Position numbers and translations under genes: made by a program
Part shown: positions 6,822 to 11,286 of the stretch, in pieces
Layout: every line of letters begins with the position of its first letter
Numbering within the stretch: position 1 is the first letter of the stretch
The notes under the pieces: model-generated
Databases searched by the model: none
What the model saw: the letters and a program-made list of their open reading frames with translations, nothing else
What the model was told of the DNA's origin: nothing
Assembly (NCBI GenBank): GCA_018674025.1
Contig: JABHBC010000255.1
Span: 1-11,286, forward strand
Source of the DNA: Flavobacteriaceae bacterium
GTDB lineage: Bacteria > Bacteroidota > Bacteroidia > Flavobacteriales > Flavobacteriaceae
Direction of reading: 5' to 3'
Length of the DNA stretch: 11,286 nucleotides

Positions 6822-7847
6822 ATGAAAAAAGGCGTACTACTAGTAAACTTAGGCTCACCTGATTCTCCAGAACCTAAGGACGTAAAAAAATATTTAGGAG
6901 AGTTCCTAATGGACGAAAGAGTTATTGACGTTCCAAAATGGGCTAGAACTATTTTGGTAAAAGGAATAATATTAAATACCAGACCTAAAACTTCAGCAAA
7001 GGCTTACAAAAAGATTTGGTGGAAAGAAGGCTCACCGTTAATTGTTCTATCAGAAAGATTGCAAAAAAAATTACAAACAAAGTCAACCATCCCGGTCGGC
7101 CTTGCTATGAGATATGGCAGTATGACGATCTTAAAAGGAATTCAAGAATTAGTTGATCAAGGGGTTGAGAAGATATTATTATTTCCACTCTACCCTCAAT
7201 TTGCAATGGCAACTACAGAAACTATAAGTGTGCTTGTTAAAGAAATTTGCACTGAACATTTTCCAGATTTAATAATTGAAGAAATAAGTCCATTTTACAA
7301 TAACCAAGACTATATAGACGTCCTGTCAAAATCTATTGAAAACAGTATTGATCTTAATCAAATTGATCATTTATTATTTTCTTACCATGGCATTCCAGAG
7401 CGTCATATAAGAAAAAGTGACATCACTAAATCACATTGTAAAGTTGATGGTACTTGCTGTGATACTCCTTCAATAGCACATGAATTTTGCTACAGCCATC
7501 AATGTAAAGAGGTAACAAAATTAGTAGCTAAAAAACTAAAATTAAAAAACTACTCAACTTCATTTCAATCTAGATTAGGTTTTGACCCATGGCTTCAGCC
7601 ATACACGGATAGAACAATTGAAAGATTAGGAAAATCGGGAACTAAGAGAATGGCAATTGTTACACCCGCATTTGTTAGTGATTGTTTAGAAACTCTTGAG
7701 GAAATCGCAATGGAAGGCAAGGAAATATTTGAAGAAGTCGGAGGTGATGAATTCACAACCATTCCGTGTTTAAATGATAACAATGATTGGGTGAACTTAA
7801 TTTCTAATTGGGTTGAAAATTGGAAAGATAATGGGAAGAGCTTCTAG
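6822..7847 (+). CDS. hemH: ferrochelatase (protoporphyrin IX type), probable internal [2Fe-2S] cluster
   Basis: HemH inserts Fe2+ into protoporphyrin IX, the last step of haem synthesis. The 341-residue protein shows GVLLVNLGSPDSPEP at 4-18, MRYG at 96-99, FPLYPQFAMATTET at 121-134, SYHGIPERH at 187-195 with the catalytic His189, FQSRLGFDPWLQPYT at 248-262, and PAFVSDCLETLEEI at 282-295 with the conserved Glu290. An internal stretch carries Cys206, Cys212, Cys213, Cys223 and Cys228 in the arrangement C-x5-CC-x9-C-x4-C. A class of ferrochelatases, including that of Myxococcus xanthus, binds a [2Fe-2S] cluster through four cysteines in an internal segment of about 20 residues, and this matches. 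With hemF present, the protoporphyrin branch rather than the coproporphyrin branch is expected. The gene follows the regulator by 9 nt, and its TAG stop abuts the ATG of the MATE gene. Confidence 0.97.
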   Translation: MKKGVLLVNLGSPDSPEPKDVKKYLGEFLMDERVIDVPKWARTILVKGIILNTRPKTSAKAYKKIWWKEGSPLIVLSERLQKKLQTKSTIPVGLAMRYGSMTILKGIQELVDQGVEKILLFPLYPQFAMATTETISVLVKEICTEHFPDLIIEEISPFYNNQDYIDVLSKSIENSIDLNQIDHLLFSYHGIPERHIRKSDITKSHCKVDGTCCDTPSIAHEFCYSHQCKEVTKLVAKKLKLKNYSTSFQSRLGFDPWLQPYTDRTIERLGKSGTKRMAIVTPAFVSDCLETLEEIAMEGKEIFEEVGGDEFTTIPCLNDNNDWVNLISNWVENWKDNGKSF

Positions 7848-9188
7848 ATGAACAAAACAAATTCATCAAATCTTGGAATAGAACCAATCTCAAAACTTTT
7901 ATTTAAGCAAGCACTTCCAGCCTCGATTGGCATATTAGTAATGTCATTAAATATTTTAATTGATACGATATTTGTTGGTCAATGGATTGGCTCAATAGCC
8001 ATAGCAGCTATTAATGTAGTTTTACCTGTTTCTTTTTTCATTGCTGCTTTGGGGATGGCTATAGGAATTGGAGGATCTTCGATTATTTCAAGGTCTTTGG
8101 GTTCTGAAAATATACAAAAAGCTAAATATACATTTGCTAATCAAATAACTCTTACAATACTAATTACTGTTAGTTTTGTTTTTATAGGCCTTTACTTTAT
8201 TGAATCGATAATTCCCCTATTTGGAGGTAAAGGCGGAATTTACGAGCCTTCAAAAATATATTATACCATAGTGCTCTATGGAGTCCCTTTTTTAGCTTTA
8301 TCCATGATGGGTAATAGTGTTATTCGAGCAGAAGGAAAACCAAAATTTGCAATGTATGCTTTAATGATACCATCAGTAGGAAATATAGTTTTAGATATTG
8401 TTTTTATTAAATATTTAAATATGGGAATGGCTGGAGCGGCTTGGGCAACTACAGTGTCTTATGTACTTTGTTTTGTCCTTATTTTTTGGTTTTTTTCTTC
8501 TAACAAACCTGAACTTAAAATTAAAACTTATCACTTATCTTTAAAAAAACCTATTGTCAAAGAGATAACTTCATTAGGTTCTATAACTTTAGCTAGACAG
8601 GCTACTGTAAGCATTACATATTTATTAATGAATAATATATTATATAATTATGGCGGAGAAGTTTCAGTGACCGCTTATGCAATTGTTGGAAGAATGATGA
8701 TGTTTTCTTTATTTCCAGTTTATGGAATAACTCAAGGTTTTTTACCTATTGCTGGATATAATTTTGGAGCAAAGAATTTTGAACGTGTTAAAGAAGTTAT
8801 TTATTTAGCAATTAAATATGCCTCTTTTTTTGCAACTCTTGTGTTTTTAGTTTTAATGATTTTCCCAGAAGAAATAACTAAAGTATTTACTTCAGATGTT
8901 GACGTAATAAGAGAAACTCCTGCTGCAATGCGTTGGGTATTTTTAGCAACTCCAATTATTGCAATTCAGCTAATAGGTGCGGCGTATTTTCAAGGAATTG
9001 GAAAGGCAAAAACAGGATTAATTTTAGCACTGCTTCGTCAAGGAATTTTATTTGTCCCTTTAATATTAATATTACCTTTATTTTTTGGTGAAATGGGAGC
9101 ATGGATTTCATTTCCAATTTCAGATTTTCTTGCCACAATAATAACGGGTATAGTTTTAATCAGAGAAGTAAAAAAAAGATTAGTATAA
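7848..9188 (+). CDS. MATE-family multidrug/organic compound exporter
   Basis: This 446-residue inner-membrane protein consists of about twelve hydrophobic segments in two halves, the usual size and layout of MATE (MOP superfamily) cation antiporters of the MepA/NorM/DinF type. Visible family features are NILIDTIFVGQWIG at 35-48 in the first membrane helix with Asp40, a small-residue helix AIGIGGSSIISRSLG at 71-85, the inter-helix motif RAEGKPK at 160-166, GNIVLDIVFI at 178-187, and in the second half ITQGFLPIAGYNFGAKN and FQGIGKAK. MATE proteins use Na+ or H+ gradients to expel compounds such as drugs and dyes; substrate cannot be read from sequence. Its ATG directly follows the hemH stop, so it is probably co-translated with ferrochelatase, which makes a porphyrin or haem exporter an attractive but untested idea. 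Confidence 0.93.
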   Translation: MNKTNSSNLGIEPISKLLFKQALPASIGILVMSLNILIDTIFVGQWIGSIAIAAINVVLPVSFFIAALGMAIGIGGSSIISRSLGSENIQKAKYTFANQITLTILITVSFVFIGLYFIESIIPLFGGKGGIYEPSKIYYTIVLYGVPFLALSMMGNSVIRAEGKPKFAMYALMIPSVGNIVLDIVFIKYLNMGMAGAAWATTVSYVLCFVLIFWFFSSNKPELKIKTYHLSLKKPIVKEITSLGSITLARQATVSITYLLMNNILYNYGGEVSVTAYAIVGRMMMFSLFPVYGITQGFLPIAGYNFGAKNFERVKEVIYLAIKYASFFATLVFLVLMIFPEEITKVFTSDVDVIRETPAAMRWVFLATPIIAIQLIGAAYFQGIGKAKTGLILALLRQGILFVPLILILPLFFGEMGAWISFPISDFLATIITGIVLIREVKKRLV

Positions 9189-9192
9189 TAAA

Positions 9193-9213
9193 TAATTCTT
9201 ATTTTTAGAATTA
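9193..9213 (+). terminator. short hairpin after the MATE gene; weak terminator candidate
   Basis: TAATTCT at 9193-9199 and AGAATTA at 9207-9213 form a perfect 7-bp stem with a 7-base loop, five bases after the MATE stop codon. The stem has only one G:C pair, and no T-tract follows on the plus strand, so it is at best a poor intrinsic terminator. The 42-nt gap (9189-9230) shows no convincing TAnnTTTG promoter, so the next gene may be read through from the haem operon or from a promoter inside the MATE gene. Confidence 0.25.
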
Positions 9214-9230
9214 ATAAAAATTGACTCAAC

Positions 9231-11286
9231 ATGAACAAACTATATTTATTTTTTATAATAAGCTCGACATTTATTTTTTTTAGTTTAAATGCAAATACAG
9301 TTAAAAAGTCAAGCATTGATATTGACAAACACGAAAGTGAATTTGGAGCATTAGAGTATAGACTAATTGGACCATTTAGAGGAGGTAGAAGTGCAGCGGT
9401 AACAGGTGTGCCAAACAAACCTAATCTTTATTATTTTGGAGCTACAGGTGGAGGAGTTTGGAAAACTCAAGACGGCGGAAATAAATGGGAAAATATCTCT
9501 GATGGTTTTTTTGGAGGTAGTATAGGTTCTGTAAGCGTAGCTAAAAGCGATCCCAATGTTATATATGTAGGAGGAGGGGAAAAGACAGTTAGAGGAAATG
9601 TTTCCTCTGGCTATGGTGTGTGGAAGAGTTTAGATGCAGGAAAAACATGGAAATTTTCGGGATTAAAAAATTCAAGACACATTCCAAGAATTTCTATTGA
9701 CCCAAATAATCATGACATTGTTTATGCAGGAGTTTTAGGAAATATATATAAGCCAAGTGATGAAAGAGGACTGTATAAAAGTGTTGATGGTGGAAAAAAT
9801 TGGAATAAAATCTTGTTTGCTAATGAAGATTCTGGAGTAGTTGATTTAATAATTGACCCTACAAATTCCAGAATTATATATGCTTCTACGTGGAATGTGA
9901 GAAGAACTCCATACAGTTTAAGTTCCGGTGGAGAGGGTTCTGCATTATGGAAAAGTGAAGACAGCGGAAATACTTGGAAGGAAATATCTCTTAACAAAGG
10001 ATTTCCCGACTCTACATTAGGGATAATTGGTGTTACAGTTTCACCTGTTAATAACGAAAAGGTATGGGCTATAGTTGAAAATAAGGATAAAGGAGGTTTG
10101 TATTTAAGCAATGATGGAGGACAAAGTTGGAAATTAATAAATAATGAAAGAAAACTAAGACAAAGAGCCTGGTACTATACAAGAGTTTACGCAGATACAC
10201 AAGATGAAAACTTAGTCTATGTACTAAATGTAAGATATCATAAAAGTACAGATTCAGGTAAAAGTTTTAAAACTTATAATGCTCCTCATGGTGATCATCA
10301 CGACCTATGGATCTCCCCTGAAGACCCAAAAAGAATGATTATTGGAGATGATGGCGGGGCTCAGGTTTCATATGATAGAGGTGAAAGCTGGAGCACTTAT
10401 ATGAATCAACCAACATCGCAATTTTATAGAGTAACTACTGATAATAGTTTCCCCTATAGAATTTATGCCGCACAACAAGATAATTCAACTATTAGAATTA
10501 ATCACAGATCTTCAAATGTATCAATAACAGAATCAGATTGGGAGCCAACTGCTGGAGGCGAATCAGCACATATTGCTGTTGACCCTTTAAATAATGAAGT
10601 TATTTATGGAGGTAGTTACGATGGCTTTTTGACTCGTGTAAATCACGAATCTGGATCCGTAAGAGCAATTAATGTTTGGCCAAATAATCCAATGGGACAC
10701 GGAGCTGAAGGGATGAAATATAGATTTCAATGGAATTTTCCTATTATATTTTCAAAACATAATCCAAAAAAACTTTATACATTTTCAAATCAAGGACATG
10801 TAACCGAAAATGAAGGCCAATCTTGGGACATAATTAGCCCAGACTTGACAAGAAATGATCCTAATAAATTAAAATCTTCGGGTGGACCAATAACCCAAGA
10901 TAATACTTCTGTCGAGTATTATTGTACAATTTTCGCCGCTCAAGAATCTCCGCTTAAAGAGGGTTTAATTTGGGTTGGAAGTGATGATGGGTTAGTACAC
11001 TTAACTAAAAATGCAGGAAAAACATGGGATAATATAACTCCCAAAAAAATGCCTGAGTGGATGATGATAAACAGTATCGAACCTAGTGCGTTTGATGAAG
11101 GGACTTGCTACATTGCAGGGACAAAGTATAAAACAGGAGACTTTAAACCCTACATATATAAAACAACAGATTTTGGTAAAACCTGGAAAAAAATTACTAA
11201 TGGAATTAACGAAGAGCATTTTACTAGAGTGGTTAGAGAAGACCCAGAAAATAAAAATATTTTATATTCTGGAACTGAAACAGGTA
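9231..11286 (+). CDS. secreted BNR/Asp-box beta-propeller protein, VPS10/sortilin-like (3' end outside window)
   Basis: The frame runs without a stop from the ATG at 9231 to the window edge, giving 685 complete codons. It begins with a signal peptide (Lys at residue 3, hydrophobic stretch 4-19, likely cleavage after SLNA at residue 21), so the protein is periplasmic or secreted. At least ten Asp-box/BNR repeats of the type S/T-x-D-x-G-x-T/S-W occur, for example KTQDGGNKW (78-86), KSLDAGKTW (132-140), KSVDGGKNW (183-191), KSEDSGNTW (241-249), LSNDGGQSW (292-300), VSYDRGESW (379-387), LTKNAGKTW (591-599) and KTTDFGKTW (644-652), indicating a large beta-propeller. The opening YRLIGPFRGGRSAAVTGV and GGGVWKTQDGG, and HGDHHDLW at 353-360, are typical of proteins annotated as WD40/YVTN/BNR-like or VPS10-domain glycosyl hydrolases. 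Catalytic activity is not established for this group. Relatives are usually about 900-1,100 residues, so perhaps a third is missing. No clear link to haem is seen. Confidence 0.9.
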   Translation, partial: MNKLYLFFIISSTFIFFSLNANTVKKSSIDIDKHESEFGALEYRLIGPFRGGRSAAVTGVPNKPNLYYFGATGGGVWKTQDGGNKWENISDGFFGGSIGSVSVAKSDPNVIYVGGGEKTVRGNVSSGYGVWKSLDAGKTWKFSGLKNSRHIPRISIDPNNHDIVYAGVLGNIYKPSDERGLYKSVDGGKNWNKILFANEDSGVVDLIIDPTNSRIIYASTWNVRRTPYSLSSGGEGSALWKSEDSGNTWKEISLNKGFPDSTLGIIGVTVSPVNNEKVWAIVENKDKGGLYLSNDGGQSWKLINNERKLRQRAWYYTRVYADTQDENLVYVLNVRYHKSTDSGKSFKTYNAPHGDHHDLWISPEDPKRMIIGDDGGAQVSYDRGESWSTYMNQPTSQFYRVTTDNSFPYRIYAAQQDNSTIRINHRSSNVSITESDWEPTAGGESAHIAVDPLNNEVIYGGSYDGFLTRVNHESGSVRAINVWPNNPMGHGAEGMKYRFQWNFPIIFSKHNPKKLYTFSNQGHVTENEGQSWDIISPDLTRNDPNKLKSSGGPITQDNTSVEYYCTIFAAQESPLKEGLIWVGSDDGLVHLTKNAGKTWDNITPKKMPEWMMINSIEPSAFDEGTCYIAGTKYKTGDFKPYIYKTTDFGKTWKKITNGINEEHFTRVVREDPENKNILYSGTETG

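Noticed and set aside
7595..7783. Minus-strand open frame inside hemH
   Set aside because: It is antisense to conserved ferrochelatase motifs and has no protein-like features of its own.
9189..9230. Search for a promoter of the propeller gene in the 42-nt spacer
   Set aside because: No TAnnTTTG match is present; the closest string (AAAAATTG) misses key positions.
8956..9418. Minus-strand open frames 8956-9138 and 9038-9418 across the end of the MATE gene and the start of the propeller gene
   Set aside because: Both coding strands are explained by recognisable plus-strand proteins. The 126-codon frame spans two genes and their spacer and matches no family.
9722..11219. Minus-strand open frames 9722-10111 and 11001-11219 in the propeller gene
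   Set aside because: They are antisense to Asp-box repeats; their Pro/Ser-rich composition is the mirror of Gly-rich codons.

Overview
This AT-rich window looks like a chromosomal segment of a Bacteroidota bacterium, most likely a flavobacterium (order Flavobacteriales). The grounds are the tightly packed coding sequence, the start codons without Shine-Dalgarno sequences, and -7 elements of the Bacteroidota TAnnTTTG type. The proteins also read like flavobacterial ones, and the haem gene order hemA-hemC-hemD-hemE-hemF-hemB faces an AraC-type regulator and hemH. Species cannot be named from the sequence alone.

Layout. (1) Positions 22-5722, minus strand: a six-gene haem operon transcribed in the order hemA, hemC, hemD, hemE, hemF, hemB. 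Junctions are overlapping, abutting or at most 13 nt apart. A possible next gene starts at position 19 and runs off the left edge. (2) 5723-5888: a 166-nt divergent control region with a TATTTTTG -7 element facing each way and a perfect 12-bp palindrome overlapping the hemA one. (3) 5889-9188, plus strand: araC-type regulator, hemH (ferrochelatase) and a MATE-family transporter, with 9-nt and 0-nt gaps. (4) 9231 to the right edge, plus strand: the first 685 codons of a secreted BNR/Asp-box beta-propeller protein (VPS10/sortilin-like, often labelled 'glycosyl hydrolase') whose 3' end lies outside the window.

Together the genes convert glutamyl-tRNA to haem by the C5, protoporphyrin-dependent, oxygen-requiring route. 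HemA makes glutamate-1-semialdehyde, HemB porphobilinogen, HemC hydroxymethylbilane, HemD uroporphyrinogen III, HemE coproporphyrinogen III, HemF protoporphyrinogen IX, and HemH inserts iron. Two steps are not encoded here: glutamate-1-semialdehyde aminotransferase (HemL) and protoporphyrinogen oxidase (HemG/HemJ/HemY type).

The points most worth following up are the undescribed regulatory arrangement, a PchR-like AraC regulator with a Cys-Pro dipeptide placed between the first committed and the last haem genes; a ferrochelatase with five cysteines in a 23-residue internal segment, suggesting the internal [2Fe-2S] class; and a MATE transporter whose start codon directly follows the hemH stop, suggesting porphyrin or haem export. 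I found no mobile element, CRISPR array, tRNA or rRNA.
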